Assembly (NCBI RefSeq): GCF_947489715.1
Contig: NZ_CANLER010000005.1
Span: forward strand, 124,001 to 188,000
Reading direction: 5' to 3'
DNA length: 64,000 nt
DNA from: an uncultured Roseovarius sp.
GTDB taxonomy: Bacteria; Pseudomonadota; Alphaproteobacteria; Rhodobacterales; Rhodobacteraceae
A program made the position numbers and the translations under genes. Under the pieces are notes generated by a model that did no database searches, was not told where the DNA came from, and worked only from the letters and a program-made list of their open reading frames with translations. This document shows, one piece after another, positions 25,255-33,595 of this stretch; position 1 is the stretch's first letter; every line of letters starts with the position of its first letter.

Positions 25255-25626
25255 CTATTCGATGTATTCAAAAACATCGTCCATGTTGCCGAACAGGACG
25301 ACAGTGTTGTCATCGACACGAACCATCCGGCCGTAATGGGTTGACGTGTTCACCTCGAAGGTTTCCGCCGTCATTTCACGGCCCAGGAACTCGCTGATTT
25401 CATCCATTTTGAAGACCAGCTTTCCTTCACCATCGACCCGGATTGTCGCCGGGTTGTGGGTGATGGTCACGTTGGGGTCTTCGTTCATGAATTCGGCAAT
25501 AGCGCGCGCTTCCACCGAGTCGTTCATGGTCACGCCGCACTGGTGCGAAATGGTCTGCTTGAAATCAATATCCTTCATGGATTTGAAGATGTTATCTTTG
25601 GTCGCGTCGCGTGCTACATTCGACAT
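25255..25626 (-). CDS. mimD: Di-iron monooxygenase coupling (regulatory) protein
   Basis: A 123 aa MmoB/DmpM-family effector protein that binds the hydroxylase and couples electron transfer to substrate oxidation. Family features include CGVTMNDSVEARAIAEFM (about 28-45), the strand ITHNPATIRVDGEGKLVF and a C-terminal MVRVDDNTVVLFG. It follows the small-subunit gene by 19 bases and precedes the hairpin that ends the core four-gene set. Confidence 0.92.
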   Translation of the reverse strand: MSNVARDATKDNIFKSMKDIDFKQTISHQCGVTMNDSVEARAIAEFMNEDPNVTITHNPATIRVDGEGKLVFKMDEISEFLGREMTAETFEVNTSTHYGRMVRVDDNTVVLFGNMDDVFEYIE

Positions 25627-25645
25627 TTGCTAAACTCCTAGCTAA

Positions 25646-26710
25646 TTAACGGCTCAGGCCGAGTTCGTTGAGAATCTGGCCGACACGCTCGTTCGAGACG
25701 GCTTTCACATCTTCGAAAGAAACCGGCTTGGAATGCGGCTGTGACCAGATCGGCTGCAGCGCCTGAGCGGCCTTGTTCGCCAATGCGCTATGCTTCTGAA
25801 CCCAGGACTGGAACAGGGCCTTGTTGTGGGCGCCATGCTCTTCGTCATTCGCAAGCAGGAACATCAGGTCAATCGCGTTTGCCAGATTGCGCTCATAGTC
25901 GGCTTCGGCGGCCGAAATGACCGGCGGCGTGATGAAGTCGTTATTTGCCGCTGCGGCCTGCATGAAAAAGCCGGACCGGACAAGTTCACCCACCAGCGGC
26001 TCAAAGATGATATTGATCGCGAAATATTGCTCAAGGTAGTCTTCCGACCCCATGATGGTCTCGATCGCTTCGCGGCACGGTTGCCAGATCGGATCTTCCA
26101 TCCAGGCCTTCTTGCCCAGCGTGTCATCCCAGCCTTCGATGTCCATGCCGATTTCCGCCAGATAAAGTGTAATGTCCTGGCACAGGCGCATCTTGTAGGA
26201 AGAGTTGGTCAGCGTGGCGTTGTTGATCATCTGAGTGTAGCCATAGCGCTGCGCCTGCATCAGCGATGTGCCCAGACCGAATTCAGCGTGTTTCCATGCG
26301 CCCAGATGGGTTTGCAGAATGCGGTTCCAGACCTTGTCGAACGCGTTGGGGGCGCCGGCCTTGCGGGCGTTGTCGACCACCGACTTGACCATCGAGCAGA
26401 TCTTGGACTGACGCTGGTAATGCGTCCGCTCCCATTCCTGGTCGGGCGCGCGAAAGGCGTGCCAGTTCGAGCTAAGCGCCGCCGTGTTGTCCTTCTGATA
26501 CGCACCGCCGCCCTTGCCGCCTTCGAACTCGATGATCCAGTTCTGGATCAGGTAGCGTTCGGGATCGGGCTGCACATCGACGGTAACGTCTTCGTAATGC
26601 GTCGCGCGTTTGCCCCGCGGTTCGAAATAGTTGTATTTGCGACTGGTGGATCCAACAAACGTTGCGGCACCTGCGGCACCTGATCCGACGGAACTTGATG
26701 TAGCTACCAT
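25646..26710 (-). CDS. mimC: Di-iron monooxygenase hydroxylase small (beta) subunit
   Basis: A 354 aa hydroxylase beta subunit of the propane/phenol-type soluble di-iron monooxygenases. It has the family's N-terminal SRKYNYFEPRG and YEDVTVDVQPDPE region, a ferritin-like helical body and no di-iron ligand set of its own, as expected for the structural subunit. Order large subunit, reductase, small subunit, coupling protein is that of mimABCD/prmABCD. Confidence 0.92.
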   Translation of the reverse strand: MVATSSSVGSGAAGAATFVGSTSRKYNYFEPRGKRATHYEDVTVDVQPDPERYLIQNWIIEFEGGKGGGAYQKDNTAALSSNWHAFRAPDQEWERTHYQRQSKICSMVKSVVDNARKAGAPNAFDKVWNRILQTHLGAWKHAEFGLGTSLMQAQRYGYTQMINNATLTNSSYKMRLCQDITLYLAEIGMDIEGWDDTLGKKAWMEDPIWQPCREAIETIMGSEDYLEQYFAINIIFEPLVGELVRSGFFMQAAAANNDFITPPVISAAEADYERNLANAIDLMFLLANDEEHGAHNKALFQSWVQKHSALANKAAQALQPIWSQPHSKPVSFEDVKAVSNERVGQILNELGLSR

Positions 26711-26761
26711 TGTAGCCTCCCTTGATAGTTTTCATTCACATGACTAGCGATCAGCCCAGCA

Positions 26762-27820
26762 TCAGTGGGCCGATGAACCGGAAGTCGGTGTGAATTTGTC
26801 GTAGAAAATGCGGTCTGACTCGAAGTCGTTCATGAACAACACAGGCGTCAGCGCGTCGATCATCGGGGGCGGACCGCAGGCATAGATGTCGCCCTCGCCG
26901 TCCACGTCCAGATCCTTGAGGCGGCGATCAACGCATTCATGAACAAACCCGCGCTCGCCGTGCCATGCGTCATCGTCATTGGCGTGACTCAACACCGGGA
27001 TGAATTCGAGGCCCGGATGGGCGTCGGTCAGCGCGGCGATCTCGTCAAGCTTGAACAGATCGTCCTGCGTGCGTGCGCCATAGAAAAAGTAAATCGGGCG
27101 ATCTTCACCACTGCTGATCTGGTCATGCAGAATGGACCATACCGGTGACATTCCCGACCCCGCTCCAACAAGGATTACGGGTCCGTCTCTTTCTTCCCGT
27201 CGGAAGCACATCCCGTAGGGTCCGCTGATTTTGACGGTTGCGCCTTTTTTGATTCCGCCCGCGTCGAGTTCGTTTGAGAACTTTCCGTCCGGGTATTTTT
27301 TGATGATGAACGAGAGTTTTTGGGCTTCGCTCGGCGGATTTGCCATGGAGAACGAGCGTGTAATCTCCTCCCCTTTTTCGGTGGTAACCGTGATGTCGAC
27401 ATATTGCCCCGCCCAAAATTTGAGCGGTGTATCAATTTCAATTTCCACACCGCGAATGTCGTGGGTCAGCTTTTGGAAATCGACAATTCGGCCATCGAAT
27501 TCTTTGACCGGAATGGATTTCGACAAAACCTCCTCGTCGTAATTCAGGAGTTCGATTTCGACGTCGCTATAGGCCAGCGTTCTGCACATCAGTACGTGGC
27601 CGCATTCCTTTTCAAAATCATTGAGAGCGAAAGTTGAATATTTCAACATTTCGGTCTCGCCATCCAGCTGAACGCATTTGCAGGCCGAACACTGGCCTTC
27701 CTTGCATCCATGCGGCAGAGCTATACCCTGGCGGAATGCGGCGTCCAGAATGGTTTCATTCTCCTCGACCTCAATTTCCACGCCAACCGGTTCAAAACGA
27801 ACCTTGTATACTTCGACCAT
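26762..27820 (-). CDS. mimB: Di-iron monooxygenase reductase (2Fe-2S and FAD)
   Basis: A 352 aa NADH:hydroxylase reductase. N-terminal plant-type ferredoxin domain with GCKEGQCSACKC (cluster cysteines near residues 37-45, fourth Cys near 75 in CGHVLMC), then the FAD domain with TRSFSMANPP and the NAD domain with VGAGSGMSPV and a C-terminal YACGPPPMI. The frame is open to 27919, but ATG 27820 has an AGGAG site and starts the ferredoxin domain directly. A 10-bp hairpin (27874-27899) precedes it. Confidence 0.94.
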   Translation of the reverse strand: MVEVYKVRFEPVGVEIEVEENETILDAAFRQGIALPHGCKEGQCSACKCVQLDGETEMLKYSTFALNDFEKECGHVLMCRTLAYSDVEIELLNYDEEVLSKSIPVKEFDGRIVDFQKLTHDIRGVEIEIDTPLKFWAGQYVDITVTTEKGEEITRSFSMANPPSEAQKLSFIIKKYPDGKFSNELDAGGIKKGATVKISGPYGMCFRREERDGPVILVGAGSGMSPVWSILHDQISSGEDRPIYFFYGARTQDDLFKLDEIAALTDAHPGLEFIPVLSHANDDDAWHGERGFVHECVDRRLKDLDVDGEGDIYACGPPPMIDALTPVLFMNDFESDRIFYDKFTPTSGSSAH

Positions 27821-27873
27821 CAATCGTTTCTCCTGTGGCTCGAAATCGCTCCCGGATTTCGAACATTGCTGGG

Positions 27874-27899
27874 TGCAAGGGCCCCTGAAGGCCCTTGCA
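27874..27899 (-). terminator. Intercistronic hairpin between mimA and mimB
   Basis: Perfect 10-bp stem TGCAAGGGCC / GGCCCTTGCA with a 6-base loop, located between the large-subunit stop (27910) and the reductase start (27820). Such an element could stabilise the upstream message so that hydroxylase is made in excess over reductase. No T tract, so full termination is unlikely. Confidence 0.65.
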
Positions 27900-27909
27900 G
27901 TAGGTTGGT

Positions 27910-29574
27910 TTAGTTGCACGGTGAGATGGTGAAGCCAGCCCGGTACTCGGCCAGGTGCGCTTCACGGTCAGCCTCGGACATGCCACGCAATGCGTTGAGC
28001 GGCGAACCAAGGGTATGACCGCGGACATGATCCAGCGTCCACATATCCTTGTCGTCGAAACGCAGATGCGGCTGCGGCACGAGCGTCTTGCCGTCTTCAC
28101 GGACAAAGTTGAGGTCTGTGATGGCATCCGCCAGATCCCAGCCGTCGTAAACGGTTTCCCACTCACGCTTGCCCGAGAACTTGCCCATGGCAGGCGTCGG
28201 CCGGCCCTGATACTCGTCCGCAAAGGCCTCAACCGCTGTCCAGCGATCCAGCTCGTGCGCGAAGGTGTGCAGTTGCCCGTCGATTTCATCGACAACCATA
28301 TCCTCGCGGATAAGGCACGGCACCAGGCACGACCAGCAGCGATGTGGATAGACGTAGCCAACCTCTTCGTTGAACGTGATGATCTTCTGACCCGGAACGC
28401 TCAGTTTGGCATACCATTTCCAGAAGTCACCGAACTCCGCGTACCAGCCTGGATATTTGTGCTCGAACCATTCGAAGTCTTTCTCGGTCTGAGCTTCGAT
28501 CCGCCAGAAGTTCACCGGCCAGCCGACCGCGAAGAACTGGGCAACCTTGTGCACATAGTTCTTCTCGGTGATCCGCTTCCAGGCTTCCTGTACATCGTCG
28601 TGATGCACTTTCACGCCGTATTTTTCGAGCGGCAGCATGTAGGTCCGGTAGTAGTCTTCAAAGATCCAGCGATGCCACATTTCCGCGTAGGATTCCTTTT
28701 CCTTGTCGCGGTTGGTGGTGCCGTATTCGATGAAGGTACCGATCGCCGCATCGACGATGGCGTGGTTCTGCCAGAAGGCATAGCGCAGGTCGCGCTCCAG
28801 CAATTGATGGTTTTCCGGCTCTTTCAACGCCGCCATCAGAAGCGAATGACCGTTACCGATATGCCGGCTTTCGTCCGACTGAACCGACAGGAACACGGTC
28901 GGCAGGGCATAGTCGCCATTCCGGGCCGCTTCCGAGGGCATCGCCACGAACAGAGTATTGGTGAACGCGGTTTCCGCAACAACGGTCAGGTACATGCAGG
29001 CGGCGGTCATTGTGTCGCCGGTGATGAAACCTTCGCCGAACTGACGGCCGATCGTGGTTGCGTAACACTTGCCAAAGGCTTCTTCGGTGATGTCGAAACC
29101 CGCCGGGTCGATGTAGTTTTCCATGTACCACTTCTTCAGGTTCATCTGAATTGTGGAGTGACGGAATTCATCGACCATCTGCATGGTGAAACCGGTACGA
29201 AGGTCCTCGCCCGGTGCCAGACGGGCCACCATGGCCATCGAACGCGCGGCCGAAATTTCGGGGAACGGAATGATCGCCAGGAACAGCTTCATCCATTCGA
29301 TCCAACGTGGTTCCACATTGCGGAACATGTCGCCCCGAAGTGCCGCATCCAGCGCGCCGTAAACCCGGTTGTCCTTTTCTTCCTCCATCGGGAAATAGGA
29401 CCGAAGAACCTGTTTCATCGGATCGCGTGGTGCCTTGGTGATTTTGTAGTCCGTCGGAAAAGTATTGGCTTCTTGGACGTAGGTTGGGTTCCAACCTAAG
29501 TCGGAGATTTTCTTGGTGGCTTCACCCACCGAAATTCCCCGCTGGGAAGTGATCTTGTTTAGCGTTATCGCCAT
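27910..29574 (-). CDS. mimA: Soluble di-iron monooxygenase large (alpha) subunit, propane/phenol type
   Basis: A 554 aa hydroxylase alpha subunit carrying the carboxylate-bridged di-iron site. The ligands are readable: Glu106 (FPEIS), Glu136 and His139 (DEFRH), Glu201 (VVAETAF), Glu235 and His238 (DESRH). The frame runs up to 29664, but ATG 29574 follows AAAGGAGG and fits the family start. It belongs with MimA/PrmA enzymes that oxidise propane at C2, and in mycobacteria also acetone and phenol. The substrate here is not settled. First gene of the operon, with a roughly 270-base leader downstream of the sigma-54 promoter. Confidence 0.94.
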   Translation of the reverse strand: MAITLNKITSQRGISVGEATKKISDLGWNPTYVQEANTFPTDYKITKAPRDPMKQVLRSYFPMEEEKDNRVYGALDAALRGDMFRNVEPRWIEWMKLFLAIIPFPEISAARSMAMVARLAPGEDLRTGFTMQMVDEFRHSTIQMNLKKWYMENYIDPAGFDITEEAFGKCYATTIGRQFGEGFITGDTMTAACMYLTVVAETAFTNTLFVAMPSEAARNGDYALPTVFLSVQSDESRHIGNGHSLLMAALKEPENHQLLERDLRYAFWQNHAIVDAAIGTFIEYGTTNRDKEKESYAEMWHRWIFEDYYRTYMLPLEKYGVKVHHDDVQEAWKRITEKNYVHKVAQFFAVGWPVNFWRIEAQTEKDFEWFEHKYPGWYAEFGDFWKWYAKLSVPGQKIITFNEEVGYVYPHRCWSCLVPCLIREDMVVDEIDGQLHTFAHELDRWTAVEAFADEYQGRPTPAMGKFSGKREWETVYDGWDLADAITDLNFVREDGKTLVPQPHLRFDDKDMWTLDHVRGHTLGSPLNALRGMSEADREAHLAEYRAGFTISPCN

Positions 29575-29856
29575 GCCATGAGCCTCCTTTAGCTCTGACC
29601 GATCAAACGGTCTTTTGATGGCAGCACTCGCTGCCGGTTTGAGACCGGAGCGCCTGACCAACACATCGAAATGCGCGGTCAGGTGGGCCGGTCGACTGGA
29701 TCACGGCAAAGGTTGGGGGGATTTGATGACCAGTTCAGCCTTCCAAGGCAGTCAATTCAGGCTCCTCGGAAGCAAAACTTTATCTGGTCCATCCCTGTTC
29801 CTTCGTTCTTGGTGGTTCCCGATTTCGTGGGAACGCGGCGTTATGCAAAGATGGAT

Positions 29857-29871
29857 GCAAGTGCCGTGCCA
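29857..29871 (-). promoter_or_regulatory. Sigma-54 (RpoN) promoter of the monooxygenase operon
   Basis: On the minus strand the element reads TGGCACGGCACTTGC, an exact match to the sigma-54 consensus TGGCAC-N5-TTGC with correct GG/GC spacing. Transcription would start near 29846, about 270 bases before the mimA start codon. The presence of a sigma-54 activator gene at the other end of the operon and an rpoN paralogue about 4 kb away supports function. Confidence 0.88.
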
Positions 29872-30059
29872 GATCGGGCCGGCAGCGGGAAAAATCGAAG
29901 GAGGTAACAGCGTTTTTCGGCGTAGTTGATTGTTTTTGCTGCGTTAATTGTTATTAATTTTTTTGCCTGTTTCAGTCGCCTGCAAAAAGGCGTTGCGGGG
30001 ACAAACCGGCGCGGGTGTTTCACAACTTTACGAAGTTTACAGTCCGGTGCCGCCTTTAC

Positions 30060-30135
30060 GATACATGATACACACGCGCAGGCCCGTCAGATGCATGTGT
30101 CAGACGCGTGTGCCAGGCTCGTGTGTCTGTCGCAT
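30060..30135. promoter_or_regulatory. Candidate enhancer (activator-binding) repeats for the sigma-54 promoter
   Basis: A cluster of related GTGT-containing units lies 190-280 bp upstream of the sigma-54 promoter. CACACGCG (30071-30078) and CGCGTGTG (30105-30112) are exact inverted repeats, and GTGTCAG, GTGTGCCAG and GTGTGTCTG recur as direct repeats between 30097 and 30129. Distance and repeat form suit binding sites of the AcoR/MimR-type activator. The exact motif is not established. Confidence 0.5.
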
Positions 30136-30675
30136 TGCTGACTTCGTGTTTCTGACCGCATGACGTATCCGGTGCCCGCCACCCGGCAATAGCAGGATCG
30201 GATTTTCAAAAGAGGCATCGCCAGCGATGCAGCATCAAATCCCCGACGTGCCGTCAGTTTGAAAGCGTCCTGAACCGCGTGATCAATGTTGTTTCCCGTC
30301 CCAAAGTGATTCTCGCAGATTGCGGGCCGCAAAAACCGGCGCGAACCGCGATTGTAAATCTTTGAAACCTTCAGGTTTACACCGTGTAACAAAGCGTGAC
30401 TCTTTGATCGTTCAGGCCTTGAAAAACTGCGATTCCACCCAGGAAATCAAGGCGATTAATCTTTGTTAACAACCTTTCAAATGGTATTTTCGATGATGTT
30501 TTTCGATCACGGAAATAGCCGTCAGCACGGCGATACGTGATCGCTCAAATGGGGTGGTAGTGGGGTTGATCAACCCTCCGGCGAATGTGCCGCGCGCGGC
30601 GGTTCGAAACCCGCCCTCAGAAGGTGGAGGCAAGAAATTACCGTTTTAACAAAACCCGGGCTTTGCCACCGAATT

Positions 30676-30948
30676 TCAATTTGGACGATCGGTTTTCGCC
30701 GCGTGTGGAAGCTGGTCCCAGATTGCTTCGATATTGCTGCACATCTGGCCGTGGACCTTTTGCAATATCTTCTCTCTGACGTCTTCCTGGACAAGCGCAA
30801 GAGCTTCCTGGGCTTTGACATAATTCGTTGGGCTGGGCGCGTCGGCTGCCATCCTTGCGGCCTTGGCAAGCGCGCTATCGGGCCCGGTGATTTCGGTGCT
30901 GGCCAAACTCAGCTCGTTAAAAAAACGATCCGTCGCGTTCTTTTTCAT
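30676..30948 (-). CDS. Small hypothetical protein (90 aa) with DRFFNELS motif
   Basis: Unrecognised helical protein divergent from the next three genes. Near its N-terminus it has DRFFNELS, which recurs as DKFFGELS in the small protein at 32462-32641, so the two are probably related parts of one system. The rest is Ala/Lys/Glu-rich helix with one Cys. The ribosome site is modest (GGAGA about 10 bases before the ATG). No membrane segment or signal peptide. Confidence 0.6.
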   Translation of the reverse strand: MKKNATDRFFNELSLASTEITGPDSALAKAARMAADAPSPTNYVKAQEALALVQEDVREKILQKVHGQMCSNIEAIWDQLPHAAKTDRPN

Positions 30949-30961
30949 GGTGGAAATTCTC

Positions 30962-30988
30962 CGATGCCTTCGATGCCTTCGATGCCGG
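30962..30988. repeat. Three tandem 9-bp repeats in a divergent promoter region
   Basis: CGATGCCTT, CGATGCCTT, CGATGCCGG in direct succession, in the 72-base gap between the divergent small genes. They could be a binding site for a regulator or simply slippage; no -10/-35 or sigma-54 element was found beside them. Confidence 0.5.
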
Positions 30989-31020
30989 GGTCGATTTCCA
31001 GATCAGTAGAGGAATAGCAA

Positions 31021-31302
31021 ATGACCGGTCAATGCGAAGATATCACAAAACTGTTCGAGAAAAGGATGGCGCTGGTTTGTCTGCTGTCACGCGCGAATGC
31101 CGAACATCTGAGAATTCTGCAACTCAATAGCGGGTTCGACATTCTCTTGATGAAGAACTCGGACTCAACCGACGTCGCTGACCGCCAAAACAAGGCAGAA
31201 CAAGACCTTGGTGCCACTCAGGCATGCATTGACGCGCTCGAAAAAGACGTTGCAGCGATTGATGCGAAAATCGCTGCGGCCACGAATTTGGAGGATAGAT
31301 AA
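31021..31302 (+). CDS. Hypothetical coiled-coil-like protein (93 aa)
   Basis: Unrecognised protein. It looks helical throughout, with heptad-like spacing of Leu/Ile/Ala in residues 55-90 (DLGATQACIDALEKDVAAID), suggesting a short coiled coil. The ribosome site is GAGGAA. Its stop overlaps the start of the WD40-like gene (TAATG), so the two are translated together and may form a complex. Confidence 0.65.
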   Translation: MTGQCEDITKLFEKRMALVCLLSRANAEHLRILQLNSGFDILLMKNSDSTDVADRQNKAEQDLGATQACIDALEKDVAAIDAKIAAATNLEDR

Positions 31303-32432
31303 TGGTAGAAAACAGCTCCTCGGGACTGTCACTATTCGATTTACTGGCCAGAAACTGGCGACTGGACGACGCCGTCGTTCAGACCGCGTTCAATCACGAC
31401 GAAACCGGCGCGGTCTTCAGGGTTGCATCTGGCAAGCTGGCCCTTGCATCAACAAAAGACGCCGAAAGCCCGAAAATCCGAACCCGCATGGAGTTGGAAA
31501 CGGGCAGGACAACGATCCGCCCCCGCGAAAACCCTGTTGCACCTCTGAAAACGCCGGACCTTTCGGTCCGCAAAGACCTGCCGGTGATACGTTTCGGCCC
31601 ACAGGGATTTGCCGCGATAGACAAAAACTGCGCCCTTCAGCACGTTACCGCCGGCGGTCAAATCGTTGCGAAGAAAACTGATATTACCCAGCAGGTTACA
31701 TCCCTTTGCAGCACAGTTACCGGCGACATGATTGCGATTGCACAACGGGACGAGATTACGCTGATCCCGGTTGATGACTGGTCGTCCCCGGTCAAGATCC
31801 ACCTCGATCACGAGGTTACATGCCAGGCGTTTTCGCAAGATGGCAGAACACTGGCCGCCTGGGGCGCGTCCACACTCAGCCTGATCAGCCTGCGCGACCT
31901 CGACGCAACGCCCAGGTCCATCGACTGCGCGGGCGGCGTGACCGAGATCAGTTGGCAGAAATCCGGTGCGCATCTGGCCTGCGCCTGTTCAGACGAAAGT
32001 CTCTGCATCGTCGATGTTCACGGCGGCACATCGCAGCGGGTGGAGGGGTTTCCAAGCCCGGTGCGCAACGCGGCGTTCAGCGAAAACGGGAATGCGCTGG
32101 TGGCGTCCGGCGCATTTCGCCTTGTCGGATGGGACGCCCGAGACCTGCCGCAGGATGACGCGCCCGGCACGCCGCTCACGACCGGCAAACCCGGTTTTGT
32201 CGTTCTCAATGTCATTGCGGCGCACCCAAAACGCAACATTGTCGCGACCGGCTATGCCAGTGGCCTGGTGACGCTGGCCAGTGTCGGAACGCCACAGGAC
32301 ATGATGCTGCACCAGGAACGCGACACCGAGGTCAGCAGTCTTTACTGGTCAAAAACCGGTGAGCATCTGGCAATCGGTTTCACCTCCGGTGAGGCCGCGA
32401 TGGTCACCTTTCCCTCGCAAATGTTCAAATAA
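31302..32432 (+). CDS. WD40-like beta-propeller protein of unknown function
   Basis: A 376 aa cytoplasmic protein (no signal peptide) made of repeating beta-strand units of WD40/quinoprotein-propeller style: CQAFSQDGRTLAAWGASTLSLISL, ISWQKSGAHLACACSDESLCIV and LYWSKTGEHLAIGFTSG are successive blades, each with the S-x-D/T-G-x-x-L-A pattern. About six blades fit. Such propellers are scaffolds for protein complexes. It lies between small helical proteins in the group that leads to the rpoN paralogue. Function not known. Confidence 0.75.
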   Translation: MVENSSSGLSLFDLLARNWRLDDAVVQTAFNHDETGAVFRVASGKLALASTKDAESPKIRTRMELETGRTTIRPRENPVAPLKTPDLSVRKDLPVIRFGPQGFAAIDKNCALQHVTAGGQIVAKKTDITQQVTSLCSTVTGDMIAIAQRDEITLIPVDDWSSPVKIHLDHEVTCQAFSQDGRTLAAWGASTLSLISLRDLDATPRSIDCAGGVTEISWQKSGAHLACACSDESLCIVDVHGGTSQRVEGFPSPVRNAAFSENGNALVASGAFRLVGWDARDLPQDDAPGTPLTTGKPGFVVLNVIAAHPKRNIVATGYASGLVTLASVGTPQDMMLHQERDTEVSSLYWSKTGEHLAIGFTSGEAAMVTFPSQMFK

Positions 32433-32461
32433 CTCCACTCATTCACAAAAGGAAACGCGAT

Positions 32462-32641
32462 ATGGCAGACAAGCTTTCACCCGAAGAGCAAAGCAAAGAC
32501 AAGTTTTTCGGAGAATTGTCCCGGTTATCCGAGGAAATGATCGAAGAGCACGGCAAGGATTTTGCCATGGGCGCATTGGTGATGGCCGCCCAGTGGATCG
32601 CCAAAAACCAGCTCGGACCGCAGGAAGAGATCAAGCACTAA
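32462..32641 (+). CDS. Small hypothetical protein (59 aa) with DKFFGELS motif
   Basis: A 59 aa helical protein starting 29 bases after the WD40-like gene with an AAAGGAAA ribosome site. Residues 13-20 (DKFFGELS) repeat the motif of the 90 aa protein at 30676-30948; the middle FAMGALVMAAQWIAKNQ is amphipathic. It may be a small partner of the propeller protein. No family is recognised. Confidence 0.6.
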   Translation: MADKLSPEEQSKDKFFGELSRLSEEMIEEHGKDFAMGALVMAAQWIAKNQLGPQEEIKH

Positions 32642-32653
32642 GATAAGATCGGG

Positions 32654-33595
32654 CTAAACCGTAACCTCTTCTGTGTCATCGACATCGAGTGTCCAGATCA
32701 TCTGGGCCATCGCGATTTCGGAAATCAAAGGGGTGAGTTTGGCCAGCCCGCCAGCCGCCCCTGATTGATCTAGCTTGGAAACCGCGGCCAGGTCTTCCCC
32801 AAATTCTGTTCTGAGGCCATGAGAATACGCACACATCTCCTGCAACCGAAGTGTCACGAAATAAAGGCAGTCGCCGGTCTTGCTGAACTGGCCCGATGCC
32901 GCCCCCGGCCCATCCGTGCGGACCGGTCGAAAAGACGTGTGCACCGCAGTGCCCAGGATCGCGCCAACCCGCCTGCGCCAGGCCGCGTATTCACCGCTCT
33001 GATCGAATTCCAACCCGGCCCGGTAAAGCTGCTCGCTCACCGCCTTGAATGCGCGTCCGCCTGCAATGTGACGGCGCCAGAACTCGGTTGCTTCATCGGT
33101 GGTGGCGCATTCCACAAAGCGTCTGGCCAATTTCGGACGGGCAACAAAGGCCAGCGCCATATCCACATCTTCCGAGATCGAACGCGCAATTTGCATGGAG
33201 GGGGTCGGCAAATCTGTCAGAAACAAAACCCGGATCGCGTCCAGCTGTTCGATCATCCGAAATGTCAGCGCGTGCAGCGATTCCCATTGCTGAACACTCA
33301 GCCCGGTCTGTTCCGTTCGCACCGCATGACCGGCCGAGGCATGCAATGCCGCCACCCAGATGATCGCCTGATCGAACATGAAAAAATTGTCGATGGGCCG
33401 GCTGTCTGCGCCGATGTTCCATTCTTCCGCATTGCGAAAACCACGCAGGCGCACGATTGTGTCCTGCCAAACTCTGTCCAGATCCAGACCGCGCGCAGAC
33501 CACATCTGACGGGTATGCGCCAGAAGCTGTGGCGAAACGCCCGGGTAGTTTCGCTCGAAAGACACAGACGCGGAAGGGTTGGGATTGGGTGTCAT
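32654..33595 (-). CDS. Hypothetical protein (313 aa), helical
   Basis: Unrecognised soluble protein, mostly alpha-helical by composition, without signal peptide or membrane segments. Trp- and Arg-rich stretches (MWSARGLDLDRVWQDTIVRLRGF, EFWRRHIAGGRAF) stand out but match no motif I know. It faces the WD40-like group and is divergent from the rpoN paralogue (about 130 bases), so it shares their locus and possibly a promoter region. Confidence 0.6.
   Translation of the reverse strand: MTPNPNPSASVSFERNYPGVSPQLLAHTRQMWSARGLDLDRVWQDTIVRLRGFRNAEEWNIGADSRPIDNFFMFDQAIIWVAALHASAGHAVRTEQTGLSVQQWESLHALTFRMIEQLDAIRVLFLTDLPTPSMQIARSISEDVDMALAFVARPKLARRFVECATTDEATEFWRRHIAGGRAFKAVSEQLYRAGLEFDQSGEYAAWRRRVGAILGTAVHTSFRPVRTDGPGAASGQFSKTGDCLYFVTLRLQEMCAYSHGLRTEFGEDLAAVSKLDQSGAAGGLAKLTPLISEIAMAQMIWTLDVDDTEEVTV

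Larger units (their letters stand above)
29575..30675. other. Long regulatory intergenic region upstream of the monooxygenase operon
   Basis: About 1.1 kb without a convincing gene. It holds the sigma-54 promoter (29857-29871), the repeat cluster proposed as activator sites (30060-30135), the leader of the monooxygenase message, and about 500 bp more up to the next small gene, in which I see no defined element. Confidence 0.6.
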
